From assembly GCF_001648175.1 (NCBI RefSeq), contig NZ_CP015243.1:868001-932000 (forward strand): a DNA stretch of 64,000 nt, read 5' to 3'. The translations under genes were made by a program, and so were the position numbers. Positions 47,145 through 55,376 of the stretch are shown here, in pieces. This DNA is from Halotalea alkalilenta (GTDB taxonomy: Bacteria > Pseudomonadota > Gammaproteobacteria > Pseudomonadales > Halomonadaceae). Under the pieces are notes generated by a model, which was not told the DNA's origin, searched no databases, and saw only the letters and a list, made by a program, of their open reading frames with translations. Each line of letters begins with the position of its first letter. Within the stretch, counting starts at the first letter, position 1.

Positions 47145-48050
47145 ATGAATACAAGTAGTGTGCGCATCATCGACGGTGGCCTGGGGCGAGAGCTGGCCCG
47201 CAGCGGCGCACCGTTCAAGCAGCCGGAATGGTCGGCTTTGGCGCTCATCGAGGCCCCCTCCTTTGTGTCGCAGGCCCACCGCGCTTTTATCGACGCCGGT
47301 GCGCAGGTGATCACCACCAATAGTTACGCCGTGGTGCCCTTTCATATCGGCGAAGCGCGCTTCGAACACCTTGGCCTGGCGCTGGCCGAACTCTCAGGCC
47401 GTCTGGCCCGCGAGGCGGCCGACGGCGCCGCGCATCCCGTGCAGGTGGCCGGCTCGCTGCCACCTGCACTGGGTTCTTATCGTCCCGATCTGTTCGAGCC
47501 CGCGGCGGCGAGACGGATCCTCGAGGTGATCATCGCGGGACTCAGGCCCCATGTGGATATCTGGCTGGCTGAAACCCAGAGCGCCATCGCCGAGGTCGAG
47601 CTGGTGCGCGAAGTGCTGGGCGACGATCCCAGGCCTCTGTGGATCTCCTTCACCCTGGCCGATGAGCTGGTGCAGGGTAGGGCATCTCTTCGCAGCGGCG
47701 AGTCGGTCACCGCGGCGGCGCAGGCCGCCGAGCGTTTGCACGCCGAGGCGCTGCTGTTCAACTGCAGCCGTCCCGAGGTGATGGCCCCGGCGGTGGCCGA
47801 GGCCCGCGCCGCGACAGGGCTCGAACTGGGCGTCTATGCCAACGCCTTCGAGGCGGGGGACTCTACCGGCGGCGCCAATGTGGGGCTCAGCCGGCTGCGC
47901 GCTGATACCGATCCGCAGGGCTACCTGGAGTGGGCACGACAGTGGGTCGACCTGGGTGCCAGCCTGGTTGGCGGCTGCTGCGGTATTGGACCGGAACACA
48001 TTGCCTGCCTGAGCGCTGCGTTCAAATCGCATCCGTCCAGCACCCGATAG
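47145..48050 (+). CDS. mmuM: Homocysteine S-methyltransferase (MmuM-like)
   Basis: This 301-residue enzyme transfers a methyl group to homocysteine to give methionine, usually from S-methylmethionine or S-adenosylmethionine. It is a zinc-dependent barrel with IIDGGLGRELARSG at the N terminus, the first Cys ligand in LLFNCSRPEVM and the Cys pair in SLVGGCCGIGPEHI. The residues ITTNSYAV near 60 are also usual. It is the first gene of a cassette with a complete peptide-type ABC transporter, so the imported compound may be the methyl donor or a precursor of it. The gene name rests on the family only. Confidence 0.88.
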   Translation: MNTSSVRIIDGGLGRELARSGAPFKQPEWSALALIEAPSFVSQAHRAFIDAGAQVITTNSYAVVPFHIGEARFEHLGLALAELSGRLAREAADGAAHPVQVAGSLPPALGSYRPDLFEPAAARRILEVIIAGLRPHVDIWLAETQSAIAEVELVREVLGDDPRPLWISFTLADELVQGRASLRSGESVTAAAQAAERLHAEALLFNCSRPEVMAPAVAEARAATGLELGVYANAFEAGDSTGGANVGLSRLRADTDPQGYLEWARQWVDLGASLVGGCCGIGPEHIACLSAAFKSHPSSTR

Positions 48051-48063
48051 GAACTTTCCGTTG

Positions 48064-49614
48064 ATGATTTCACGCCGTCGCTTTATCGAAGGCGTCAGTG
48101 CCATGGGCATTGGCGCTGCGTTGGGTACTTCGCTGCCCTTTTCTTCCGCACAGGCCTCCCAGGGCGAAGGCGAGCCAAAAAAAGGCGGTCACCTGATCGT
48201 CGGGATCGATAATGCGTCGAGCAGCGACCGGCTTGATCCCGCTTTTTGGTTCGAGACCTACATGTATTTCGTCGGCAGTCAGCTGTTCAATAATTTGCTC
48301 GAGATCGACGAAAATGGCGCGCTGATTCCCTCCCTGGCGCGCGCCTGGGAGAGCCCGGATCGCGGTAAAAGCTGGGTGATCGACCTGCGCGAGGACGTGC
48401 TTTTCCATGACGGACGCAAGCTGACGGCAAGGGACGTCGTCTATTCGCTCAACTATCACCGCACGCCCGACTCAAGCTCTCCGGTCAAGGTCTACCTGGA
48501 CCCGGTGACCGCGATCGAGGCGACCGGCAGCCACCAAGTGACCATTAGTCTGGCCGCGCCCGACGTCGATTTCGTCAGCCTGCTGGCCTCCGTGCACTTC
48601 GTGGTGACGGCCGAAAATGAGGATTTCGCCAAGGGCATCGGCACGGGCGCTTTCATTCTGGAGGACTTCCAGCCCGGAGTGCGTACCCTGGTCAGGCGCA
48701 ATCCAGACCACTGGAACCCGGCGCGGGGCCACGTCGACTCGGTCGAGACGCTGGCCATGAATGACGCCACCGCCCGGGTAGCCGCGCTGGTCAGCGGTTC
48801 GGTGCAGCTTATCAACCGGGTCGAGAAACGTGTCGTCAGTCGGCTCGAAAGCATGCCCAATATCCGCCTTCTGCGCACCCGGGATAGTCAGATATTCACC
48901 CTGCCCGGGCTTTCCAATCAGGCGCCCTTCGACAATCTGGATGCACGCCTGGCGCTGAAGTACGCCATCGACCGGCAGCAGATCATCGACAACGTGCTGG
49001 GCGGCTACGCCAGCCTGGGTAATGACAACCCCGTCTTTCCCTCCAATGCCTATTTCGCCGCCGACCTGCCACAGCGGCCCTACGATCCGGACCGCGCGCG
49101 CTTCCATTGGCAGAAGGCGGGATTTTCAGGACCGCTGAGGCTTTCCGCGGCGGATGCCGGCTTTCCCGGCAGTGTCGATGCGGCGCAGCTCTACCAGCAG
49201 TCCGCGCGCCGGGCGGGGATCGAGCTGCAGGTCGAGCGGGTACCGGATGATGGTTATTGGGAAAACATCTGGCGCAAGCATGTGTTCGTCACCTCCAACT
49301 GGAGCAACCGTCCCAGCGCCGACGGCCTGCTGTCGATGGTATTCACCAGCGGCGCGGCCTGGAACGAATCGTTTTGGCAGGTGCCATCTTTCGACGCCCT
49401 GGTGAGCGCGGCCCGCGGCGAGGCGGATGAGCAGCGGCGCAGGCAGCTCTACCACGACATTCAAGAGGTTCTGGTCAACCAGAGCAGCACGATCATCCCG
49501 CTTTATGCCGACTCGCTGGATGCCAGCAGCGCCCGGGTCAAGGGTATTACCGCGACGCCAGGCTTTCCGCTCAGCGGCAATCGTGCCGCCGAGAAAGCCT
49601 GGCTAGAGGCATAG
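48064..49614 (+). CDS. ABC transporter substrate-binding protein, family 5, Tat-exported
   Basis: This 516-residue periplasmic protein belongs to the dipeptide/oligopeptide/nickel-binding family (SBP family 5). The N terminus carries a twin-arginine signal, SRRRFIEGVSAMGIGAALG, so it is exported folded. The mature part shows GGHLIVGIDNASSSDRLDPA, LFNNLLEIDENGALIPSLA followed by RAWESPDRGKSW, and DLREDVLFHDGRKLTARDVV, all typical. A TTG three bases upstream is possible, but the ATG at 48064 gives the better Tat signal. It is followed at once by two permeases and an ATPase. Its ligand cannot be read from the sequence. Confidence 0.92.
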   Translation: MISRRRFIEGVSAMGIGAALGTSLPFSSAQASQGEGEPKKGGHLIVGIDNASSSDRLDPAFWFETYMYFVGSQLFNNLLEIDENGALIPSLARAWESPDRGKSWVIDLREDVLFHDGRKLTARDVVYSLNYHRTPDSSSPVKVYLDPVTAIEATGSHQVTISLAAPDVDFVSLLASVHFVVTAENEDFAKGIGTGAFILEDFQPGVRTLVRRNPDHWNPARGHVDSVETLAMNDATARVAALVSGSVQLINRVEKRVVSRLESMPNIRLLRTRDSQIFTLPGLSNQAPFDNLDARLALKYAIDRQQIIDNVLGGYASLGNDNPVFPSNAYFAADLPQRPYDPDRARFHWQKAGFSGPLRLSAADAGFPGSVDAAQLYQQSARRAGIELQVERVPDDGYWENIWRKHVFVTSNWSNRPSADGLLSMVFTSGAAWNESFWQVPSFDALVSAARGEADEQRRRQLYHDIQEVLVNQSSTIIPLYADSLDASSARVKGITATPGFPLSGNRAAEKAWLEA

Positions 49615-49618
49615 GCAA

Positions 49619-50602
49619 ATGGTCAGCGCCTGGATCGACGCCGCCCGAAGGCCGCTGCCGAGGCTGATCGGTACGCGCTTGGCGCTGAGCCTGCTGATGC
49701 TGTTGGTGGTCTCCATGCTGATCTTTGCCGGCATCCAGCTGCTGCCGGGGGACGCTGCCAGCGCCATCCTCGGGCAGTCCGCCACGCCGGCTGCGCGTCA
49801 GCAGCTGGAGCTGCGGCTGGGGCTCGACCAGCCCGCGCTCTCACGCTATCTAAGCTGGCTGGGAGGCATGCTGCGTGGCGACTTCGGGGTGAGCTTCAGC
49901 AGCGGCCAGCCGATCGCCGCGACCCTTGCGTATCGGCTGAACAATACGCTGTTCCTGGCCGGCTGCACGGCGCTGATTGCGGTGCCCCTGGCGCTGCTGA
50001 TCGGGCTTTGGTCGGCCCTCTACCGGGGGAGCATCTTGGATCGAGGGCTCAATGCCCTGACCCGGGCCGCGGTATCGCTGCCAGAGTTCTTTTCGGGCTA
50101 TCTGCTGATTCTGGTCTTTGCCATCTGGCTCGGCTGGCTGCCAAGCAGTGCCGCGGTCTTCGGCGAGATGCCACTCTCCACCCGGCTCTACTTCATCGCG
50201 CTGCCCTGTTTCACCCTGATCCTGGCGGTGCTCGGGCACATGGCCAACATGACCCGGGCGGCGCTGTTGGCGATTCAACAGGAGAGCTACGTGGAGACCG
50301 CAAGGTTCAAGGGGCTCTCCCCCTGGTGCGTGCTCCGCTGCCATGTGCTGCCCAACGCCTGGCCGCCGATCATCAATGTGATCGTGCTGAATCTGGCCTA
50401 TCTGATCGTCGGAGTGGTGATTGTCGAAAACGTCTTCGTCTATCCTGGTCTGGGCCAATACATGATCGATGGGATTAGCAAGCGCGACATTCCCGTGATC
50501 CAGGCCTGCGGCCTGGTCCTTGCCGCCGTCTATATCGCGCTCAACCTGCTGGCGGACCTGCTCTCGATACTGGCTAATCCTCGGCTGCGCCATGTCGATT
50601 AA
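49619..50602 (+). CDS. Peptide-type ABC transporter permease (DppB-like)
   Basis: This 327-residue protein is the first membrane subunit of the transporter. It has six membrane helices, the conserved N-terminal stretch LLVVSMLIFAGIQLLPGDAA, and the ATPase-coupling EAA loop ESYVETARFKGLSPWCVLRC. VVIVENVFVYPGLGQYMID is the usual C-terminal signature of DppB proteins. It starts four bases after the binding-protein gene and overlaps the next permease by 11 bases. Confidence 0.92.
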   Translation: MVSAWIDAARRPLPRLIGTRLALSLLMLLVVSMLIFAGIQLLPGDAASAILGQSATPAARQQLELRLGLDQPALSRYLSWLGGMLRGDFGVSFSSGQPIAATLAYRLNNTLFLAGCTALIAVPLALLIGLWSALYRGSILDRGLNALTRAAVSLPEFFSGYLLILVFAIWLGWLPSSAAVFGEMPLSTRLYFIALPCFTLILAVLGHMANMTRAALLAIQQESYVETARFKGLSPWCVLRCHVLPNAWPPIINVIVLNLAYLIVGVVIVENVFVYPGLGQYMIDGISKRDIPVIQACGLVLAAVYIALNLLADLLSILANPRLRHVD

Positions 50603-51500
50603 GCATCTGACAGCCGCCGAGCTGGTCGCCGCCGCAGGGCTCTGCCTGTTCCTCGCCTGCACGCTGCTGGCGCCTTGGCTTGCGCCCTATCCGCCGGATC
50701 AGGTGGTCGGGTTCTCCTGGGCAGCCCCCTCCCAAAGCGCTTGGCTCGGGACGGACAACCTGGGCCGCGACCTGCTGTCGCGGCTGATCTGGGGCACGCG
50801 CATATCGCTGGTGGTGACCCTGGCCGCAGCGCTGATCGCCTTTGCCCTGGGGGTGCTGCTCGGCTTTATCGCCGGTTTGCGGGGGGGCTGGATCGATCAG
50901 CTGATTTGCCGCTGCAGCGACGTGGTGATGTCGATACCCACGCTGATCTGGGCGCTCATCGTCCTCTCCCTGCTGCCCAAGACGCTGCCGATGATCATCC
51001 TTGTGCTGGGGCTGATCGAAGCCAATCGCGTCATGCGCGTGGCCAGATCGTTGGCGATGGATATTTCCACCCAGGGCTTCGTCGAGGTGGCGCGGCTGCG
51101 CGGCGAGCGGCTGCGCTGGATCCTGTGGCGAGAGATTTTTCCCAATGCCCTGACGGTGCTGCTGGCCGAGTTCTCCATGCGCTTTATCTTCATCATGCTG
51201 TTTCTCTCCGCACTCTCCTTCCTCGGCCTGGGGATTCAGCCGCCGACGCCTGACTGGGGCGGACTCGCCCGCGAAAACAAAGACGGCATCATCTTTGGCA
51301 TCTGGGCCGCGCTGCTGCCAGGTCTGGCGCTCGCCTGCCTGGCGGTGTGCATCAATGTCATCGTGGATGGGATACTGAGTCGGCGCTCGACGCCTGGTGC
51401 CAGGCCGCGCGTGCCGGGTCTGCCCGCGGCGCTGCCAGTATCGAGCGCGGTCGACGTGCAGGCGGCGGGTGCTGAAGGGGTGGGCGAGAAAAATGGCTGA
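50592..51500 (+). CDS. Peptide-type ABC transporter permease (DppC-like)
   Basis: This 302-residue protein is the second permease. It has LAPYPPDQVVGF, the family stretch WLGTDNLGRDLLSRLIWGTR, the EAA loop TQGFVEVARLRGERLRWILW and SALSFLGLGIQPPTPDWGGL, typical of DppC. An unusual tail of about 35 residues rich in Pro, Ala and Gly follows the last helix. The start overlaps the end of the first permease and the stop overlaps the ATPase start, so the genes are coupled. Confidence 0.92.
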   Translation: MSIKHLTAAELVAAAGLCLFLACTLLAPWLAPYPPDQVVGFSWAAPSQSAWLGTDNLGRDLLSRLIWGTRISLVVTLAAALIAFALGVLLGFIAGLRGGWIDQLICRCSDVVMSIPTLIWALIVLSLLPKTLPMIILVLGLIEANRVMRVARSLAMDISTQGFVEVARLRGERLRWILWREIFPNALTVLLAEFSMRFIFIMLFLSALSFLGLGIQPPTPDWGGLARENKDGIIFGIWAALLPGLALACLAVCINVIVDGILSRRSTPGARPRVPGLPAALPVSSAVDVQAAGAEGVGEKNG

Positions 51501-53130
51501 ACCGCTGTTACGGGTCGAGGCGCTGCACATCGTCGCTGCTGAAAACGACGCGCGTTCGGTGGTCGATCGGGTCTCTTTCACGCTCGAGAGCGGTGAGGTG
51601 CTGGGGCTGATCGGCGAGTCGGGGGCGGGCAAGTCGACCATCGGCCTCGCCGCCCTGGGCAGCTGCCGGCCAGGCATGCGCGTCGCGGGTGGAGTGGTGA
51701 GCTTTCGCGGCAGTGACCTGCTGCGCCTGGACGCGCGAGGGCTGCGCAGCCTTCGCGGCAGCAGGATCGCCTACGTCGCGCAGTCCGCCAGCGCCGCCTT
51801 CAATCCCGCCCTGCCGATCGGCGAGCAGGTCATCGAGGTGGCCTATCGCCACGGCCTGCTGCGCCGCGACCAGGCGCGGACCAAGGCGCTGGAGCTGTTC
51901 CGAGAGCTGGGCCTGCCGCAGCCGGAAACTTTCTACGCCCGCTACCCCCATCAGGTGTCGGGTGGCCAGCTGCAGCGCGCGATGATCGCCATGGCGCTGT
52001 GTGCGGGGCCGGAGCTTTTGATCTTTGACGAGCCGACCACGGCGCTGGATGTGACCACCCAGCTTGGGGTGCTGGCCGCGATCGCCGAGGTGATTCGCCG
52101 CTATGGGGTGGCGGCGATCTACATCAGCCACGACCTGGCGGTGGTCGCCCAGCTTGCGCAAAAGATCATGGTGCTGCGACACGGCCGCTGCGTGGAGTAC
52201 GGCGATGTCGAGCAGGTCATTCAAGCGCCGCGCGCGGCCTATACCCGCGAGCTGCTCGCCGCCCAGGCGCCGAGCGCGCCGTTGGCGGCGCCCCTGGTGC
52301 TTGATCCGGAGCGGCCTGCGCGCCTGCTCGAGGTGGAGGGTGTCAGTCTCGACTATGCCAAACGCTCGGTGCTCAAGCAGGTATCACTTGGGCTGGAGGA
52401 GGGCAGCACGCTCGGCGTCATCGGCGAATCGGGTTCGGGTAAGTCGACGCTGGGCCGGGTGATCTGCGGTCTGCTCGGGCCGCGTCAGGGGCGCCTCAGG
52501 CTTGGGGGCGAGGCGCTGCCGGCCGGCCTCGATCAGCGCAGCCGCGAGCAGCTGCGCGCCGTTCAGCTGATTCACCAGTCGCCGGACAGCGCGCTCAACC
52601 CCAGGCAGAAGATCGGCCTGCAGATAGAGCGTGCACTGTGCTGTTTCACCACGCTGAGTGCGCCCCAGCGCCGGGCGAGGCTGCGCGAGTTGATGGCCCA
52701 GGTGGAGCTCGGGGTGGAGCTGCTCGAGCGCTATCCCGCCGGCCTCTCCGGCGGACAGAAGCAGCGGGTGTGCATCGCCCGCGCCCTGGCTGCCGAACCT
52801 AGGTTGATCGTCTGCGACGAACCGACCTCGGCGCTGGACCCGCTGGTCGCCCAGGGAGTGCTGGCACTCCTGCGCCGCGTACAGCGAGAGAGCGGGGTGG
52901 CCTATTTGTTCATTACCCACGATCTGGCGGTACTGCGCCAGATCGCCGATAGGGTAGCGGTGATCAAGGACGGTGATGTGGTGTACCAGGGAGCGCTCGA
53001 GGGGCTGTTGAACGATCCCCCTGATGGCTATATTCGCGACCTGCTCGGCGCGGTACCCGAGCTGCGCACCGGCTGGCTCGAGGAGCGGCTCAAGCGGCCC
53101 GCCGCCGGCGACAATGAGAACGTCGCCTAG
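51493..53130 (+). CDS. ABC transporter ATPase with two domains (DppD-DppF fusion)
   Basis: This 545-residue cytoplasmic protein drives the transporter. It contains two complete ATPase domains in one chain, as in YejF or GsiA. The first (about 1-265) has IGESGAGKST, VSGGQLQRAMIAMALC and LLIFDEPTTALDVT; the second (about 280-535) has IGESGSGKST, LSGGQKQRVCIARALA and LIVCDEPTSALDPL. It begins inside the end of the second permease and is the last gene of the cassette. A 24-bp gap then leads to the second copy of the nuoN tail. Confidence 0.93.
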   Translation: MAEPLLRVEALHIVAAENDARSVVDRVSFTLESGEVLGLIGESGAGKSTIGLAALGSCRPGMRVAGGVVSFRGSDLLRLDARGLRSLRGSRIAYVAQSASAAFNPALPIGEQVIEVAYRHGLLRRDQARTKALELFRELGLPQPETFYARYPHQVSGGQLQRAMIAMALCAGPELLIFDEPTTALDVTTQLGVLAAIAEVIRRYGVAAIYISHDLAVVAQLAQKIMVLRHGRCVEYGDVEQVIQAPRAAYTRELLAAQAPSAPLAAPLVLDPERPARLLEVEGVSLDYAKRSVLKQVSLGLEEGSTLGVIGESGSGKSTLGRVICGLLGPRQGRLRLGGEALPAGLDQRSREQLRAVQLIHQSPDSALNPRQKIGLQIERALCCFTTLSAPQRRARLRELMAQVELGVELLERYPAGLSGGQKQRVCIARALAAEPRLIVCDEPTSALDPLVAQGVLALLRRVQRESGVAYLFITHDLAVLRQIADRVAVIKDGDVVYQGALEGLLNDPPDGYIRDLLGAVPELRTGWLEERLKRPAAGDNENVA

Positions 53131-53153
53131 CCTGAGTAATGAACAAAGGCCCC

Positions 53154-53219
53154 GGCCGCCTCGCCAGTCGGCTATTGAGACCAGCAGCAGCCGAGCCCCG
53201 GCCCGCATAGCGGACCGGG
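53154..53219 (+). repeat. nuoN 3'-end direct repeat, copy B
   Basis: This segment contains GCCGCCTCGCCAGTCGGCTA followed by TTGA, which in the nuoN frame reads AASPVGY and a stop, and then the hairpin. It is not attached to a nuoN gene here. Compared with copy A the coding differences are silent (GGT to GGC, TAA to TGA). It marks the right end of the cassette and probably is the left-over tail of the original nuoN. Confidence 0.9.
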
Positions 53220-53230
53220 GCTCTTCTTTT
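53193..53230 (+). terminator. Rho-independent terminator at right end of cassette
   Basis: The stem GAGCCCCGG (53193-53201) pairs with CCGGGGCTC (53215-53223); with the inner bases it reaches 14 pairs with one mismatch and a 3-base loop. TTCTTTT follows directly. It is a complete intrinsic terminator, presumably the original nuo terminator, and now closes the cassette operon. It also separates it from the convergent permease gene. Confidence 0.9.
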
Positions 53231-53234
53231 CGGG

Positions 53235-54710
53235 CTAGCAGCTCTGGACCTGGACGCTATGGCGCAGCCGCAGGTGGGCGCGCAGCCGGCGAGCGAGGAT
53301 GTCGACCGCGATGTTGAGCAGGGCGGTGATCAGGATCAAGACCATGGCGCGATCGAAACGGATCTCCTGGATCGCGCTGTTGACGAAGAAGCCAAGCGTG
53401 GCGATGCCGAGAATGCCGAGGATCGCGGTCTCGCGCATGATGATCTCCCAGCGGTAGAAGAGCAGCGCGAGGAAAGGGCCATAGAGCCTTGGGACGACTT
53501 CATAGGTATATCGGTCCAGCCCGCCGGGCGCGTCGGCGCGCAGCGTGATCTGGTTGCTGCGCTGGCCGAGCAGGTGGCCGATGATGCCGCCGTTGTGCAG
53601 CGCCAGTGCCACCACCGCCGGCAGCATCGAGGGGCCCCACATCTGCAGCAGGATGAAGGCGAGCAGGTACTCCGGGGTCGAGCGCAAAATCACCAGCAGC
53701 AGATGGCCCGCGGTGCCGCCCAGGCGGCCGGTGAAGTGCCGTGAGATCAGTGGGAACAGCAGCATCGCCAGGGCGCCTGTGAGCACCAGCGCGATCTGGG
53801 TCAGGACCAGGGTGTTCCAGATACCGGGCAGTGCCTGGTGCACGAGCAGGTCATTCAGCCACGGGCCGAGGCCGCTTGCGCCTTCACCCCTGCGCAGCGG
53901 CGCGGGAACGATGTCCTCGGTGAAGAACCGCGCCACGTTGTGCCACATGATCGGCATGCCGCTGCCGAGCAGGAAGGGCGCGGCGATCAGGTAGAACGGC
54001 AGCAGCCGCGGGCGAACCCAGAGCCTGATCGTCGCGATCAGCACATAGAACAAAATCAGCAGCGCCCCCACCGAGCCGTAGCGGCCCTGGGCGAACGAGG
54101 ACTCGAGGTAGTAGCCGAGCGTCGGCAGGCCGACGAAGCCGAGCACCGCGCTGGAGCGTAGCCCGCACTCGAGGCGGTAGGAGGTGTAGCTGACCAGGTG
54201 AGGCCAGGCTTGGCTGATCCGGGTGAAGGCCAGCCCCGAGACCCAGCCGGTGCCATGGGGCAGCGTGCGCGCGGGGTGAGGGTCGGTCTCGTCGAGGATC
54301 TCGGCGTAGACCTTGGCGAAGATGCCCGCGTACGGGATGGCGATCGCCAGTACTCCGGTGAGCGGATGCAGGCCGAAGAATTGCAGGAAGATCAGCGCCC
54401 AGAACAGTTCATGGATGGCGCGCACGAACGCGCACAGGGTGCGCGTCAGCCGGTAGCGGAACGCCAGCGCCAGCAGCAGCCCCGCGCCGGCGCCCAGGGC
54501 CACTCCGGTGAAGGCGAACGCCAGCGTGCGCAGGATCGCCACGCCGACGAAATCCACCGCGGCGAAGTCCGGTTGCACCAGGCCGAGGAACAGCCTGGTC
54601 AGTTCGCGCCAAGGGTCGACGGTGGTGATCGACAGATCGGCGAACCACAGGCAGAGCAGGGCGAGTACGATGAAGCCCAGGGTGGTTCTGACGGTTGGCG
54701 AGTAGCGCAT
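53235..54710 (-). CDS. PhnE-type ABC transporter permease, two permease domains fused
   Basis: This 491-residue membrane protein is a fusion of two PhnE-like permease halves. The first half (about 1-235) has FVRAIHELFWALIFLQFFGL and IPYAGIFAKVYAEILDETDP; the second (about 245-480) has VILRSTPEYLLAFILLQMWG and VALALHNGGIIGHLLGQRSN, the same motif order repeated. PhnE proteins import phosphonates, phosphite or similar oxyanions. It lies 12 bases behind the ATPase gene and is the last gene of a three-gene operon. Two-domain forms are known for transporters linked with selenate. Confidence 0.88.
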   Translation of the reverse strand: MRYSPTVRTTLGFIVLALLCLWFADLSITTVDPWRELTRLFLGLVQPDFAAVDFVGVAILRTLAFAFTGVALGAGAGLLLALAFRYRLTRTLCAFVRAIHELFWALIFLQFFGLHPLTGVLAIAIPYAGIFAKVYAEILDETDPHPARTLPHGTGWVSGLAFTRISQAWPHLVSYTSYRLECGLRSSAVLGFVGLPTLGYYLESSFAQGRYGSVGALLILFYVLIATIRLWVRPRLLPFYLIAAPFLLGSGMPIMWHNVARFFTEDIVPAPLRRGEGASGLGPWLNDLLVHQALPGIWNTLVLTQIALVLTGALAMLLFPLISRHFTGRLGGTAGHLLLVILRSTPEYLLAFILLQMWGPSMLPAVVALALHNGGIIGHLLGQRSNQITLRADAPGGLDRYTYEVVPRLYGPFLALLFYRWEIIMRETAILGILGIATLGFFVNSAIQEIRFDRAMVLILITALLNIAVDILARRLRAHLRLRHSVQVQSC

Positions 54711-54722
54711 CCCGGGGCGTGC

Positions 54723-55376
54723 TCAGTAGAGCGCCAGCAGATCCCCGGCGCTGAGCCGGAGGCTGGGCTGGTCGATGGCGATGGTGCCGTCGCTGATGCC
54801 GATCACCCGGTCGCAAAAGCGCAGCGCCAGGTCCAGGTCGTGCATCGCCAGCACGGCGGTGGGATAGGCCTCGGTGAGCGCGGCCATCACCGTCTCGGCC
54901 TGCGGGCCGTCCAACGCCGAGACCGGCTCGTCGGCGAGCAGCACCGCGCCGGCCTGGAACAGCGCACGGCCCGCCGCGACCCGCTGGCGCTGGCCGCCGG
55001 AGAGTTCACCCGCGGGTGACCAGCACTTGTCCGCGATACCCAGGCGCGCCAGCAGCGGCGTGACCGCCTCGACGTCGCGCCTGAAAGGGCGGGCGAGGGT
55101 GATCAGGTTGTACCAGCCCGGATGGGTATGCAGGCGACCGATGAAGACGTTGTGGAACACCGTAAGGGTCGGTACCAGACCGAGCTCCTGGGGCAACAGG
55201 GCGACGCCCTGTTGCCGCCAGCGGTCGTGCATCAGGCCCAGCAGCGTCGACTTGCCGGCGCCGCTCTTGCCGACCAGCGCCACTCGCTCTCCGGGTACCA
55301 GGGTCAGGTCGAGCGGTCCGAGTACCGCACGGTCGCCGTAGCTGGCGGTCGCATCGCGCAGCGCCAGCTGGCTCAT
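54723..55376 (-). CDS. PhnC-type ABC transporter ATPase
   Basis: This 217-residue ATPase powers the PhnE-type permease. It shows Walker A VALVGKSGAGKSTLLGLMH, the Q-loop in ALLPQELGLVPTLTV, HNVFIGRLHTHPGWYNL, which is characteristic of PhnC, the signature GELSGGQRQRVAAGRAL and Walker B AVLLADEPVSALDG. It overlaps the binding-protein gene by four bases. It is a little shorter than usual PhnC proteins (about 250). Confidence 0.9.
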   Translation of the reverse strand: MSQLALRDATASYGDRAVLGPLDLTLVPGERVALVGKSGAGKSTLLGLMHDRWRQQGVALLPQELGLVPTLTVFHNVFIGRLHTHPGWYNLITLARPFRRDVEAVTPLLARLGIADKCWSPAGELSGGQRQRVAAGRALFQAGAVLLADEPVSALDGPQAETVMAALTEAYPTAVLAMHDLDLALRFCDRVIGISDGTIAIDQPSLRLSAGDLLALY

